From assembly GCA_031553215.1 (NCBI GenBank), contig JAVBLW010000006.1, forward strand, positions 186,001 through 250,000: a DNA stretch of 64,000 nucleotides. Direction: 5' to 3'. Position numbers and translations under genes: made by a program. How positions within the stretch are numbered: position 1 is the stretch's first letter; the number at the start of each line of letters is the position of its first letter. Below, in pieces: positions 52,220-61,597 of this stretch. The notes under the pieces were generated by a model. That model made no database searches and was not told where the DNA came from. It saw nothing but the letters and a program-made list of their open reading frames with translations. Source of the DNA: JAVBLW01 sp031553215 (lineage in GTDB: Bacteria > Bacillota_I > Bacilli_A > Acholeplasmatales > Anaeroplasmataceae).

Positions 52220-53005
52220 CTATTTATTTGCTAAAAAACCAGCTGTAAACTCCGCCCAGCTATAATTAGTCATATATTCACCCTTATAACTATTCAAAGC
52301 CTTGACTATTCCCTTTTCATAATCATAATAATCACAATTAACTTTTGCTATATCAACGGCATACTGACCATGTCTAATTATTAAAATATTATCCGAATCA
52401 ATTTCCTTTAACACCCTTAATAATTCAGCCGTTATAATTTGAACATATGATTGGGTACTTCTATTATATGGCGAATCTTCTAATAGTATCGCAGCCAGTT
52501 CTTTTTTTGAAGAATTAGCTCCTTTTCTATCTATTAAATATGCAAGCAATTCTTTTGCTTTCGAACGCTTAAAATACAATGGTTTACCATCATAAAAAGC
52601 TTCAAAATTACCAAAGCATTGGATATATAGTCCCTTATTTGAATTAACTATTGGAGTTCTTAAGTTATTAATTTCTTTTTCCAATTTTTCTTTATTAATT
52701 GGTTTCAAAACATAACCTGAAGCATGTAAATCAAAAGCATTACCCATATAACTTCCATAACCAGTCACAAATATAATATTGGTATTACTATAAGTTTCCT
52801 TTAATTTTTTAGCTAAATTAATTCCATTAATTATTGACATTTCAATATCTAGAAAGGCAATATCTATTAGATTATCTTTTGCATACGAGATTGCATCACT
52901 AGCATTATTAAAACATTTTAGATTTGCATTAGGAACAACACTGATAATTGCTCTCTCTATATTATTTAATGCATGTTGCTCATCATCTACTGCAATTATA
53001 TTCAT
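52220..53005 (-). CDS. Response regulator with SARP-like DNA-binding domain
   Basis: The 261-residue protein has a CheY receiver (VDDEQHALNNIERA at the start, phosphoacceptor Asp in IDIAFLDIEMS, then VTGYGS and LKPINKEKL). A Trans_reg_C-type winged helix follows (about 125-225: CFGNFEAFYDGKPLYFKRSK, KELLAYLIDRKGANSSKKEL, STQSYVQIITAELLRVLKEI). It overlaps the kinase gene's end by its RBS (GGAGGAATAATATG). This combination, not the common LytTR domain, is less frequent with LytS-type kinases. Target genes unknown; the surface protein next door is a candidate. Confidence 0.88.
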   Translation of the reverse strand: MNIIAVDDEQHALNNIERAIISVVPNANLKCFNNASDAISYAKDNLIDIAFLDIEMSIINGINLAKKLKETYSNTNIIFVTGYGSYMGNAFDLHASGYVLKPINKEKLEKEINNLRTPIVNSNKGLYIQCFGNFEAFYDGKPLYFKRSKAKELLAYLIDRKGANSSKKELAAILLEDSPYNRSTQSYVQIITAELLRVLKEIDSDNILIIRHGQYAVDIAKVNCDYYDYEKGIVKALNSYKGEYMTNYSWAEFTAGFLANK

Positions 53006-53006
53006 A

Positions 53007-54281
53007 TTATTCCTCCATTTTAGGTATTATTATTGTAACGTTTGTACCAACACCAATTGTGCTTTTTATATCTAATTTTCCATTACACATGATAGTTAAT
53101 CTTTCTCTAACATTATTTATTCCAATATGTCTTTTTCCATCTAAACAAATTTGTTCTACATCATATCCTATTCCATTATCTACAACTTCAATATAATAAA
53201 AAGAGTCATCTTCTCTCGTATTAATATTTATAGTCCCATTCGATATCTTTTTTGCAATTCCATATTTTACTGCATTTTCAACCAAAGGTTGCAATGTAAG
53301 AGCAGGTAATTTAAAATCATATACTTCTATGGTAAAAACAATATTTAGTTTATTCTCAAAGCGTAATTTCTCTAACCATAAGTATTGCTTTGTATGCTCT
53401 AATTCTTTTATAAAAGGAATTAATCTTTTTTCAGTTAGAGAATCTAAATTGATTCTCAAATATTCTGAGAAAGTAATAATAGCCTCATGTGCCTTAGAAT
53501 TATCATGGCATAAGTCATCAATAGCACTTAGAGAATTATATAAAAAATGGGGTTGAATCTGACTAAGCATTATTGAAATACGACTTTCTAACAATTCCAA
53601 TTCTAATTGTTTATATCTCTTCTCTTGTTGAATCTGAATATTAATAAAAATAATAAGTAAGGAAATAGTTATGGCAGCAATGGTAAGCATTATTTTAGGA
53701 AAAATTGAATTGATAATTAATGCAAAACCTGGAATTAAAACATATGTTAATAAGGTAATTAATTCACTTCTCTTTAAATTTTCTTTATAGTGTATTATCA
53801 AGGCAAAAGCCATAAAGAAAAGACTTCCACCAAGTATATATACAATTCCATGTAATGAACCAACTTTAAAAATATTATCATTAGTAATATAAAAAATTGA
53901 ATTATTAAAAACCGAGGAAATCAAAAATATATTAGTAACAATGACAATCATTAGCGCAATATTATTTATTGTCCTTTCTCTATTCTTTGATATATTAAGA
54001 TTTGAAACTAAATATTTAATAAAAAAATACGTTAATAAAATACCAAAGTTTTCAACTAAATAGTTTAATATCCAACTTAAATAATATAAGTATTGACTTT
54101 TATGTCCTTCATACGATCTAAATATAATATCAAATGTTAATGTCAACGCATGTAATATAAGCATTACTAAAAACAAGTGATTCATTTGTTTTTTACCATT
54201 TTTTATTGCGAGTTGAAATAATATTAACAATAAAACGATAACAAGGCAAAAGGCCTCCAAAAAAATATTAAAATATTGCAT
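53007..54281 (-). CDS. LytS-type sensor histidine kinase
   Basis: The 424-residue protein has seven likely transmembrane helices in the first 200 residues, a coiled-coil step, the His_kinase motif with phospho-His in LSQIQPHFLYNSLSAIDDL (about 225-243) and a HATPase_c domain (ALTLQPLVENAVKYG, VDNGIGYDVE, GIGVGTNVTI). It is encoded with, and just before, its response regulator. The membrane part resembles 7TM sensor domains; the signal is unknown. Confidence 0.92.
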   Translation of the reverse strand: MQYFNIFLEAFCLVIVLLLILFQLAIKNGKKQMNHLFLVMLILHALTLTFDIIFRSYEGHKSQYLYYLSWILNYLVENFGILLTYFFIKYLVSNLNISKNRERTINNIALMIVIVTNIFLISSVFNNSIFYITNDNIFKVGSLHGIVYILGGSLFFMAFALIIHYKENLKRSELITLLTYVLIPGFALIINSIFPKIMLTIAAITISLLIIFINIQIQQEKRYKQLELELLESRISIMLSQIQPHFLYNSLSAIDDLCHDNSKAHEAIITFSEYLRINLDSLTEKRLIPFIKELEHTKQYLWLEKLRFENKLNIVFTIEVYDFKLPALTLQPLVENAVKYGIAKKISNGTININTREDDSFYYIEVVDNGIGYDVEQICLDGKRHIGINNVRERLTIMCNGKLDIKSTIGVGTNVTIIIPKMEE

Positions 54282-54337
54282 ATAATCACCACTTTTAAGT
54301 AGTATATCATTAAATTACATACATTTTCAATCTAGAA

Positions 54338-55048
54338 TTATTTCTTATTTGAACCTCTATTAATATTATGAATGTATTCATGAACGCCTATAGCTACACC
54401 TGTATCACTAGTATGTGCATATACACCAATAGATACAGCACCCAATGAATAAACACCTATCGAAATTGCACCTATTGATACTAACCCTACTGATATAGCA
54501 CCAACCGATACTAATAGGCTAATAGAAATAGCTGATAAACTAATCAATAAACTTATCGCAAGAACACCAAAAGATATTAATCCTAGCGAAACTAATCCAA
54601 TACTAAATAGTCCCTTAGACACTAATCCAATACTTAATTTTCCACTACTAATATTACCAATTGCGATACTTCCCTTGGCCTTGCAATTGATATTGCTTAG
54701 TCCTTTTCCTAAGTTAATATGCAAGCAAGGATCACCTTTTTTATTTATCTTATCGCTAATGAATTCATATCTATCTTTAGTCTTTGTTTCCCTACCAGTA
54801 TATCCAAATATTTTTTTAATTACATGATTATTCTCTTTCATTTCACAAGAAAGTAATTCATCTACACTACATTCTAAGGCTTCTGATAACTTTTTCATAA
54901 TTTTCAAATCTGGATTAGCCTCTTTTGTTTCCCATTTTGATACAGCTTTATTACTAACGCCTACAAGATTACCTAATTCAGATTGAGATAAATTTAATGC
55001 TTTCCTTCTTTCATAAATGAAATCACCTAGCATTGTTTTTTCTTCCAT
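54338..55048 (-). CDS. Xre regulator with Gly-rich short-repeat tail
   Basis: The 236-residue protein starts with an Xre HTH (RKALNLSQSELGNLVGVSNK, 14-33) and a dimer/linker region to about 115. The last 110 residues consist of short repeats of the type xSIGLVSxGxxSxG (SIGLVSKGLFSIGLVSLGLI, then VGAISVGLVSIGAISIGVYS). They are hydrophobic with small residues at fixed spacing, so they may form a beta-helix or a membrane-associated rod. RBS GGAGG is well placed. A perfect inverted repeat lies in the promoter spacer, probably the operator. Confidence 0.8.
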   Translation of the reverse strand: MEEKTMLGDFIYERRKALNLSQSELGNLVGVSNKAVSKWETKEANPDLKIMKKLSEALECSVDELLSCEMKENNHVIKKIFGYTGRETKTKDRYEFISDKINKKGDPCLHINLGKGLSNINCKAKGSIAIGNISSGKLSIGLVSKGLFSIGLVSLGLISFGVLAISLLISLSAISISLLVSVGAISVGLVSIGAISIGVYSLGAVSIGVYAHTSDTGVAIGVHEYIHNINRGSNKK

Positions 55049-55101
55049 AATATCGCCTCCAATAATAAAATATATTTTTTCTTGTTTTTTTACAATAGAT
55101 T

Positions 55102-55117
55102 ACTATCGAACGATAGT
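55102..55117. promoter_or_regulatory. Inverted-repeat operator upstream of the repeat-tailed Xre gene
   Basis: ACTATCGAACGATAGT has perfect seven-base arms around a two-base centre. On the minus strand it sits between TTGTAA and TAATCT (18 bases), i.e. in a promoter spacer, about 55 bases before the ATG. It is a likely autoregulatory site. Confidence 0.65.
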
Positions 55118-55167
55118 AGATTACAATGATTTTAAGAAAAAGTTTTGCAATTTCTTGCAAAACTTTA

Positions 55168-55806
55168 TTACTTTAATATTTCCTCTAATTCTTTTAGACT
55201 AGATACTACATAAGTAGCTCCATTATCTTCAAGTTCAGAATCTACAGCATATCCCCATCTTACACCAATAGAATCTATACCACATAAATTGGCACCTATT
55301 ATATCATGTTTACGGTCACCAATCATTATTACTTCACTTAAATCATTAATCTTAAATTGTTTAATACATTCATCAATAATTTCCTTTTTAGCACTACGTG
55401 TACCATCAAGTTCACTACCAACAACTACATCAAAATATTTCATTAAATTATACTTTTCTAAAATTCTATTTGCATAAACACTAGGTTTGGAAGTAGCTAC
55501 CGCTAATTTCTTAGTCTTTTTTAATGTATCTAATGTTTCTTTTATCCCATCATATACTTTGTTTTCAAAAATACCAATTTCAGAAAATCTTTCACGATAC
55601 TTTTCAATAGCCAAATTAGCTTTTTCTTCACTAAAATTATAACGTGTCATGAAAGATACTTTTAAAGGTGGCCCAATAAAAGATAATAAATCTTCTATAT
55701 CCTCATCTATTCCAAAAGATGCTAATGCATATTGTACACATCTAGTAATTCCTTCTTTTAGATCAGTCAAGGTTCCATCTAAATCAAATAAAATATATTT
55801 ATACAT
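55168..55806 (-). CDS. HAD-family phosphatase (phosphoglycolate phosphatase type)
   Basis: The 212-residue protein has HAD motif I FDLDGTLTDL (7-16), motif II AVATSKPS (about 99-106), motif III Lys in SAKKEI and motif IV MIGDRKHDIIGA (about 161-172), with a cap of the PGP/PpaX type. It dephosphorylates a small metabolite such as phosphoglycolate or pyrophosphate; the exact substrate is not resolved. It begins right after the mscL stop. Confidence 0.86.
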   Translation of the reverse strand: MYKYILFDLDGTLTDLKEGITRCVQYALASFGIDEDIEDLLSFIGPPLKVSFMTRYNFSEEKANLAIEKYRERFSEIGIFENKVYDGIKETLDTLKKTKKLAVATSKPSVYANRILEKYNLMKYFDVVVGSELDGTRSAKKEIIDECIKQFKINDLSEVIMIGDRKHDIIGANLCGIDSIGVRWGYAVDSELEDNGATYVVSSLKELEEILK

Positions 55807-56325
55807 TTATTCTTTTTCCTTCATTGAAGCAAGTATTTCTTTAATATCACCAAGTAATACTTCTACATTATTAACTGGAGTTTCTTCTACAACCTCTTCA
55901 GTTACTGGTTCTTCAATGACAGTTTCTTCTTCAGCAATACCTTTTTTCTTGCTAATTTTCTTTTTTAGACTTGTTTGAGCCTCAGTTGCTCTCTTTCTAA
56001 TTGAAATAACTACTTTTAAAATTAAAAAGATTGAGAAGGCAATTACTAAGAAATCAATTATAGATTGAATAAAAGAACCATAGTTTACTGTTATCGCAGT
56101 TTTTATTACTTCAGTTCCATCTTCACTCAATACCTCTTTAGCTAAAACCCATTTTAATTCTGTAACATTAGTTTTAATAAGTCTACCAATTAAAGGCATT
56201 ATTATATCATTTACCAAACTTTTTACAATCGCATTAAAGGCTGTACCAATTACTAAGGCAACTGCTAAATCTAGTATATTACCTTTGGCAATAAATTGAC
56301 CAAATTCTTTAAAAAACTTTTTCAT
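55807..56325 (-). CDS. mscL: Large-conductance mechanosensitive channel
   Basis: The 172-residue protein has the MscL start (MKKFFKEFGQFIAKGNILDL), TM1 with the AVALVIGTAFNAIVKSLVND gating segment, a periplasmic loop and TM2 (FIQSIIDFLVIAFSIFLILK). The C-terminal helix is unusually long (about 110-172), with basic then acidic segments; typical MscL is near 130-140 residues. It opens on hypo-osmotic shock. RBS GGAGATTAAT precedes the ATG. Confidence 0.95.
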   Translation of the reverse strand: MKKFFKEFGQFIAKGNILDLAVALVIGTAFNAIVKSLVNDIIMPLIGRLIKTNVTELKWVLAKEVLSEDGTEVIKTAITVNYGSFIQSIIDFLVIAFSIFLILKVVISIRKRATEAQTSLKKKISKKKGIAEEETVIEEPVTEEVVEETPVNNVEVLLGDIKEILASMKEKE

Positions 56326-56337
56326 ATTAATCTCCTA

Positions 56338-58239
56338 TTAATTTAATTCTTCAACATGCTTTAATATAATATTAACAAATTCTTCTTTACTAACAGTTAC
56401 TTGTTCTTGACTACCATATTTACGGTAAGTAACTAATCCATTTTGTACTTCATTATCACCAATTACTAATTGATAAGGTATTTTCTTTGTTTGGGCTTCT
56501 CTTATCTTATAACCTAATTTTTCATCTCTAAAATCATTTTCAAAGCGAATATTATTTTCGGCTAATAAGATATTTAAATCCTTACAATAATCAGTATGTA
56601 AATCTAGATTTACTGGAATTACTTTTACTTGTACTGGTGCTAACCAAGTCGGGAATGCTCCAGCATAATGTTCAATTAAAATACCTACGAATCTTTCAAT
56701 TGAACCAAATAAAGCTCTATGAACCATTACTGGTTGTTTCTTAGTTCCATCTTCTGCAACATAAGACATTTCAAAACGTGCTGGTAAATTCATATCTAAT
56801 TGAATTGTTCCACATTGCCAAATACGGTTCATTGAATCTTTAAGCTTAAAGTCTAGTTTAGGACCATAGAATGCACCGTCCCCTGGGTTTACTTTATATT
56901 CAAATCCCGCTGCTTCACACGCTAAGGCTAAAGCTTTTTCAGCCTTATCCCATGTAGAGATTTCTCCAATATATTTATCTTCAGGTCTTGTTGATAATTC
57001 AATATGGAATTTCAAGTTAAATACATTATATACTTTCTTATAAAGTAGGATAACATCGGCAATTTCTTTAGTAATTTGTTCTTCCGTCATAAAAATATGT
57101 GCATCGTCTTGAGTAAATGTTCTAACTCTAAATAAACCATTTAAAGCTCCACTTGCTTCATGTCTATGAACTAATCCTAATTCTCCTAAACGAAGTGGGA
57201 AATCACGATAAGAGTGAATATTATTTTTATATACTAAAATACCACCTGGACAATTCATTGGTTTAATAGCGAATTCATTTTCATCAATACTTGATGTATA
57301 CATATTTTCTTTATAGTTAAACCAGTGTCCTGATACTTCCCATAATTCTTTATTTAACATAATTGGTGTTTGAATAAATTGATATCCAGCTTTAGTATGA
57401 ATATTATACCAGAAGTTTTGTAAAGCATTTCTTAATGCCATTCCTTTTGGTAACCAGAAAGGGAATCCTGGACCATATTCACTAATCATAAATAAGTCTA
57501 ATTCTTTTCCTAATTTACGGTGATCTCTTTTCTTTCTTTCTTCTAAGTTAACTAAATGAGTATCTAATTCTTCTTTACTAAACCAAGAAGTTCCGTAAAT
57601 TCTTACTAATTGTTTATTTCTACTATCTCCACGCCAATATGCACCAGCTAAAGATAATAATTTAAAATTCTTCATAACTGAAGTAGATATAACATGCGGT
57701 CCTCTACATACATCACTATAATCAGCTTCAGTATATATTCCTACCATTTCGTCATCTACTGCATCAATTAATTCGCATTTATATTCATCAGATGCAAAAA
57801 GTTTTTTTGCTTCAGCCTTTGATACTTTTGTATGTTCAATTTTAATATTTTCTTTAACAATCTTCTTCATTTCATCTTCGATTTTTACTAAATCTTCAGG
57901 TGTAATTGTTTGAGGAATATCGAAATCATAATAGAAACCTTCTTCAATATCAGGTCCTACTCCAAATTTTGATCCTGGATATAATCGTTTTACTGCATGG
58001 GCAAGTAAATGCGCAGTTGAGTGATTTAATACTTCAAATGCTTCTTTATCATCAGTAGTAATGAATTCCAATTTTGCATCAGCATTAACCTTATCACATA
58101 AATCTACTAAAACACCATTAACCTTAGACACAACGCATTTTTTAGCTAAGCTAGGTGATATACTTTTTGCTATATCTATATATAGTGTTCCTTCTTCAAA
58201 TTCTTTAATACTTCCATCTTTAAATTCTAATTTTTTCAT
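56338..58239 (-). CDS. thrS: Threonyl-tRNA synthetase
   Basis: Start at ATG 58239 (MKKLEFKDGSIKEFEEGTLY) with GGAGG upstream; the longer open frame runs through the T-box and is not coding. The 633-residue protein has the TGS domain, the editing domain with HSTAHLLAHAVKRLYP and the CxxxH of second zinc-like site (CRGPHV), the class II core (NMYTSSIDENEFAIKPMNCP; motif 2 FRVRTFTQDDAHIF; motif 3 HRALFGSIERF) and an anticodon domain. It charges tRNA-Thr. Confidence 0.97.
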   Translation of the reverse strand: MKKLEFKDGSIKEFEEGTLYIDIAKSISPSLAKKCVVSKVNGVLVDLCDKVNADAKLEFITTDDKEAFEVLNHSTAHLLAHAVKRLYPGSKFGVGPDIEEGFYYDFDIPQTITPEDLVKIEDEMKKIVKENIKIEHTKVSKAEAKKLFASDEYKCELIDAVDDEMVGIYTEADYSDVCRGPHVISTSVMKNFKLLSLAGAYWRGDSRNKQLVRIYGTSWFSKEELDTHLVNLEERKKRDHRKLGKELDLFMISEYGPGFPFWLPKGMALRNALQNFWYNIHTKAGYQFIQTPIMLNKELWEVSGHWFNYKENMYTSSIDENEFAIKPMNCPGGILVYKNNIHSYRDFPLRLGELGLVHRHEASGALNGLFRVRTFTQDDAHIFMTEEQITKEIADVILLYKKVYNVFNLKFHIELSTRPEDKYIGEISTWDKAEKALALACEAAGFEYKVNPGDGAFYGPKLDFKLKDSMNRIWQCGTIQLDMNLPARFEMSYVAEDGTKKQPVMVHRALFGSIERFVGILIEHYAGAFPTWLAPVQVKVIPVNLDLHTDYCKDLNILLAENNIRFENDFRDEKLGYKIREAQTKKIPYQLVIGDNEVQNGLVTYRKYGSQEQVTVSKEEFVNIILKHVEELN

Positions 58240-58256
58240 GTTATCCTCCAAAAAAT

Positions 58257-58435
58257 AAAAAAAATCGTCCTTATAATAAAGGACGAGATTTACCCGTGGT
58301 ACCACCTTAGTTCTAGTAAAACTAGCACTCAATACGTTAACGCCGTTATACGAAGTAGCTTTAACTACTTTTCTCATTAGTAGTAATACTATAATATCCC
58401 TAAGTAGCTTTCACCATCCTACTATCGCTTAAAGG
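58257..58435 (-). promoter_or_regulatory. T-box riboswitch of thrS (specifier ACU)
   Basis: The minus-strand leader starts near 58435 (GCGATAGTAGGATGGTGAAAG) with the specifier ACT followed by ACTAATGAG, the same frame as TAC-ACTTATGAG in the tyrS leader. The T-box GGTGGTACCACGGG is at about 58293-58307, and the terminator with ATCGTCCTT and AAGGACGA-type arms plus a T run at 58257-58287. ACU is a Thr codon, so uncharged tRNA-Thr would turn on thrS. Confidence 0.95.
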
Positions 58436-58507
58436 TTTTTTTATAATATGTTATCTAAATCATTGAAATCTTCTATATTATATTATTATTTCAAAAATAA
58501 GTCAATA

Positions 58508-59395
58508 TTATTTGAATCTTACATCTCCAAGATCTACAGCTATTGACAAAGATTGAATTCTATTTAGAATTCTTCCAGCTTTTATTATATCTCTTGAATT
58601 ATTATAGGTTTCATCTTTTGTTTGTTCAAAGTGATTATTTAATTCATCTGGAGGCAAGTTAGAAGAAATAAATACAGGTAATTCTTCGCACACACGGTAA
58701 TTTAGAATTGGACCTAAAACCTCATCCCTTAACCAAGAAGTAAGCATTTCTCCACCTAAATCATCAATCATTAATACATCGACAGATTTAAGTTCATTAA
58801 TAATATCCTCAAATCTTCCCGTAGATAATGATGACTTTAATTCTCTAACTAAATCAGGGAAATACATCAATATACTTGAAATATTTTTCTTTGATAGTTC
58901 ATTAGCAATAGCACTAAGTAAATAAGTTTTACCTGTTCCATAATCACCATATAAATATAATCCTTTTAAATAATTTGTACGACTAAAATTATCTAAAAAT
59001 TTATGAGCATATTCACATGCTTTTCTTCTACCTTCAGTTATCATTTGATAATCCTCTAGTTTACTTTCTAAAACACTTTTAGGCATATATAGAGTTTTTA
59101 TTAAACTATTAGTATTTTTAGTTTTTAAATCCAATTCTTTATATTCACAAGCTACCATCTTTGAAAAATATTTATTATTATTTAAATACGGTACTCGTTT
59201 ATAACCACATACTTCATTTGCACAATCAGTTAATCCTTTACAATTCTTACAGTTTTCATAATCTTCATTAATACGGTAAAACATATTAACATTATCTTCA
59301 TTAATATCAAATTGTGTCAAATAAGGAATTTTTTTTGTTTCTTCAATAAATAAGGATAAATCTTTATCATTATATCTAGTCTTTATCTTTTGCAT
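58508..59395 (-). CDS. dnaI: Primosomal protein DnaI (helicase loader)
   Basis: The 295-residue protein has an N-terminal zinc-binding region (CKNCKGLTDCANEVC, about 36-50), Walker A GDYGTGKTYL (about 148-157), Walker B DVLMIDDLGGE and the Arg finger region of DnaC/DnaI AAA+ loaders. It loads the replicative helicase with DnaB and DnaD in Bacillota. The ATG overlaps the dnaB stop (TAATG), so the two are coupled. Confidence 0.92.
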   Translation of the reverse strand: MQKIKTRYNDKDLSLFIEETKKIPYLTQFDINEDNVNMFYRINEDYENCKNCKGLTDCANEVCGYKRVPYLNNNKYFSKMVACEYKELDLKTKNTNSLIKTLYMPKSVLESKLEDYQMITEGRRKACEYAHKFLDNFSRTNYLKGLYLYGDYGTGKTYLLSAIANELSKKNISSILMYFPDLVRELKSSLSTGRFEDIINELKSVDVLMIDDLGGEMLTSWLRDEVLGPILNYRVCEELPVFISSNLPPDELNNHFEQTKDETYNNSRDIIKAGRILNRIQSLSIAVDLGDVRFK

Positions 59396-60618
59396 TATAA
59401 TGTTTCAAATCCTTCCTTAATATTCTTCTTATTATTTTCAGCCCAATCACTAGTCTTAAGCTTTGGTTCTTTCTTAGTATATGATTTAGTTTTTTTCTCA
59501 CTTTCTGCTATTGGTGGGTTGTTTTTCACATATTCAAATGCTGAATCTTTAGTTATAATATCCATATCAATCCATTGCTTTGCCATTGATTTAAAATACT
59601 GAACACTTGGCAATACACCTTCTTTTATTATTAAGACATAATAAATCATAGTCGTCACAACTTCTCTAGGTAAGTCAATATTTCTATATAGCAGATCTAT
59701 CGTTGTTAAGTATGATTTAGGATAATTCGGAGAAAAGGATTCAAGAAAATCAGGTGTAGAGCGATTTACCACTGATTCCATAAAAAAGTAATTTTTATCC
59801 CTTACAGTAGCACTTAATATAGGTGGTGTCTTTGTATTCGTTTTAGCATTATATAGTTCAAGTGCCGCCTTCCTTAGAGCCTTTACATCAAAATAATGAT
59901 CACTACCAAGTGACCTTTTATATAAAGATTCCATGTCTCCTTCATCAAAACCATAAACAAATGATGTATCAATAATAACCTTTTTGAAAGCTGGAGTTAC
60001 TCCATTTTCTAAATAACTATCATCTATATTGCACAAAAATTCTTCAAAATCAAATTCATGGTTTTCAATCTTAACTGATTTATTAGGTTTTCTCCCTAGC
60101 ATCATTGTATCCTTATCAATAGTTTCTAAATCCGGCACTTCTGAGGAAAATACTTCATTAAAATTAATAGTAATATTTTCAAGGCTTTTTCTATCAATTG
60201 ATTCTATTTTAAAATGATTTTTTAAAATATCATACATTACCTTTCCAATTGTTCCACACAAATAAAGGCCAAAGGTTGAATCCTTCAGGAATTGATTAGG
60301 GGTTAATGGCTGTTTAAGTAAATAAACATATTCATCATCCTTAAAAAAAGTTTCCATAAGACCTATAGCTTCTAGCTTTAATCTTGCATCTAAAAAACTT
60401 TTTTCATCCATATTCAATATATCAAACAAATTGTGATGAAAATAACTCTCACTTTTTAAATTATTTCTTTCTAATAAACTATTTAATGTAAAATATACAC
60501 CTAAAGATGTACTTCCAATTAATGGTTGGTATAGTAATGAAAGTGAATAATAATCATCATTAGATAGATTACAACTTGCATATATATTTAATTTATCTAA
60601 CTTTGTTAATTCTTTCAT
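59395..60618 (-). CDS. dnaB: Replication initiation and membrane attachment protein DnaB
   Basis: The 407-residue protein is in the DnaB/DnaD family: N-terminal winged-helix part (LSLLYQPLIGSTSLGVYFTL, about 24-43) and C-terminal DnaD-like domains (about 200-290 and 300-365; YYVLIIKEGVLPSVQYFKSM then AKQWIDMDIIT). It is coupled to dnaI. It remodels origin DNA and helps load the helicase, and it is not the same as the E. coli DnaB helicase. Confidence 0.85.
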   Translation of the reverse strand: MKELTKLDKLNIYASCNLSNDDYYSLSLLYQPLIGSTSLGVYFTLNSLLERNNLKSESYFHHNLFDILNMDEKSFLDARLKLEAIGLMETFFKDDEYVYLLKQPLTPNQFLKDSTFGLYLCGTIGKVMYDILKNHFKIESIDRKSLENITINFNEVFSSEVPDLETIDKDTMMLGRKPNKSVKIENHEFDFEEFLCNIDDSYLENGVTPAFKKVIIDTSFVYGFDEGDMESLYKRSLGSDHYFDVKALRKAALELYNAKTNTKTPPILSATVRDKNYFFMESVVNRSTPDFLESFSPNYPKSYLTTIDLLYRNIDLPREVVTTMIYYVLIIKEGVLPSVQYFKSMAKQWIDMDIITKDSAFEYVKNNPPIAESEKKTKSYTKKEPKLKTSDWAENNKKNIKEGFETL

Positions 60619-60630
60619 ACAATACTCCTT

Positions 60631-60978
60631 TTATTTATGAAGGGCTAATCCTATAAATGGCACTCTTTTCGCAATTTCTGCATAAATTTCAGTTATAATT
60701 TTTTTAGATTTTCCTAAATCAAAAATCATTTTAGGGATAAAATACATATCAACACTTGTTTCAGATACCGTCATTTGGAAGATTGTAAATGTAACTTCGA
60801 AATTTGTTCCTACTACAAATAATTCACCATAATCATCGTTAATATTAGTTACTTCATAACCCATTTTTTTCATTGCATCAATTACTGCATCTTTAACTCT
60901 TGAGTAACTTGCTTTATACCAATTAGTTTTCAAATAATCTTTAGTTGCAGTTTCACTTGTTTGATAATATTCTGCCAT
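60631..60978 (-). CDS. Conserved-looking small protein of unknown function
   Basis: The 115-residue soluble protein has alternating strands and helices (KDAVIDAMKKMGYEVTNIND, FEVTFTIFQM, SVDMYFIPKM) and no recognised motif. It sits between coaE and dnaB with gaps of one and 12 bases, so it belongs to this housekeeping operon. Function unknown. Confidence 0.65.
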   Translation of the reverse strand: MAEYYQTSETATKDYLKTNWYKASYSRVKDAVIDAMKKMGYEVTNINDDYGELFVVGTNFEVTFTIFQMTVSETSVDMYFIPKMIFDLGKSKKIITEIYAEIAKRVPFIGLALHK

Positions 60979-60979
60979 T

Positions 60980-61570
60980 TTATTTCTCCTTTATTTGATT
61001 TATAATTTTCTCTAGTTGATTATACGATTCTTCTTCTGTAGATGCATTATTAATAACATAATCCGCTAACTTTATTTTCTCTGATAAAGGCATTTGAGCT
61101 TCAATTCTTATCTTAGCATCCGAAACACTTATATTATTTCTTTTACATAATCTATCAATTTGAATATCATAATCTACATATACGACAATAGTATAATCAC
61201 ATATCTCATTGTACTTCGCTTCAAACAATAAAGGTACATCTATAAAAATCAATTCTTCACTAGAACTACTTATTATATTTTTTATTTCATTTAAAACAAC
61301 TGGATGAATAATATCATTTAGTTCTTTTCTTTTTTGTTCATCTGCAAAAATTTTATTACCTAAAGCTTGACGATTTAACTCATTAGATAAAGTAAAGACG
61401 TCATTACCAAAAGCTTCTCTTATTTTTTCTAGAGCAGCATTACCTTTTTCAGTTATTTTATGGCTAATTTCATCCGCATCAATAACAAAATAACCATTTT
61501 TAATTAAATAATTAGAAATGGTTGATTTACCAGATGAAATTCCACCAGTAATTCCGACAATAACTTTCAT
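60980..61570 (-). CDS. coaE: Dephospho-CoA kinase
   Basis: The 196-residue protein has the P-loop GITGGISSGKSTISNYL (6-22), DADEISH, HPVV and the lid region with LCKRNNISVSDAKIRIEAQM. It phosphorylates dephospho-CoA at the 3' hydroxyl, the last step of CoA synthesis. It lies next to mutM and polA as in many Bacillota. Confidence 0.95.
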   Translation of the reverse strand: MKVIVGITGGISSGKSTISNYLIKNGYFVIDADEISHKITEKGNAALEKIREAFGNDVFTLSNELNRQALGNKIFADEQKRKELNDIIHPVVLNEIKNIISSSSEELIFIDVPLLFEAKYNEICDYTIVVYVDYDIQIDRLCKRNNISVSDAKIRIEAQMPLSEKIKLADYVINNASTEEESYNQLEKIINQIKEK

Positions 61571-61597
61571 AGTATAAGAATTTTAACACTTATTGCC

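Noticed and set aside
56338..58377. Longer thrS start at 58377
   Set aside because: The extra 46 codons run through the T-box leader and its terminator; ATG 58239 has GGAGG at the right distance.
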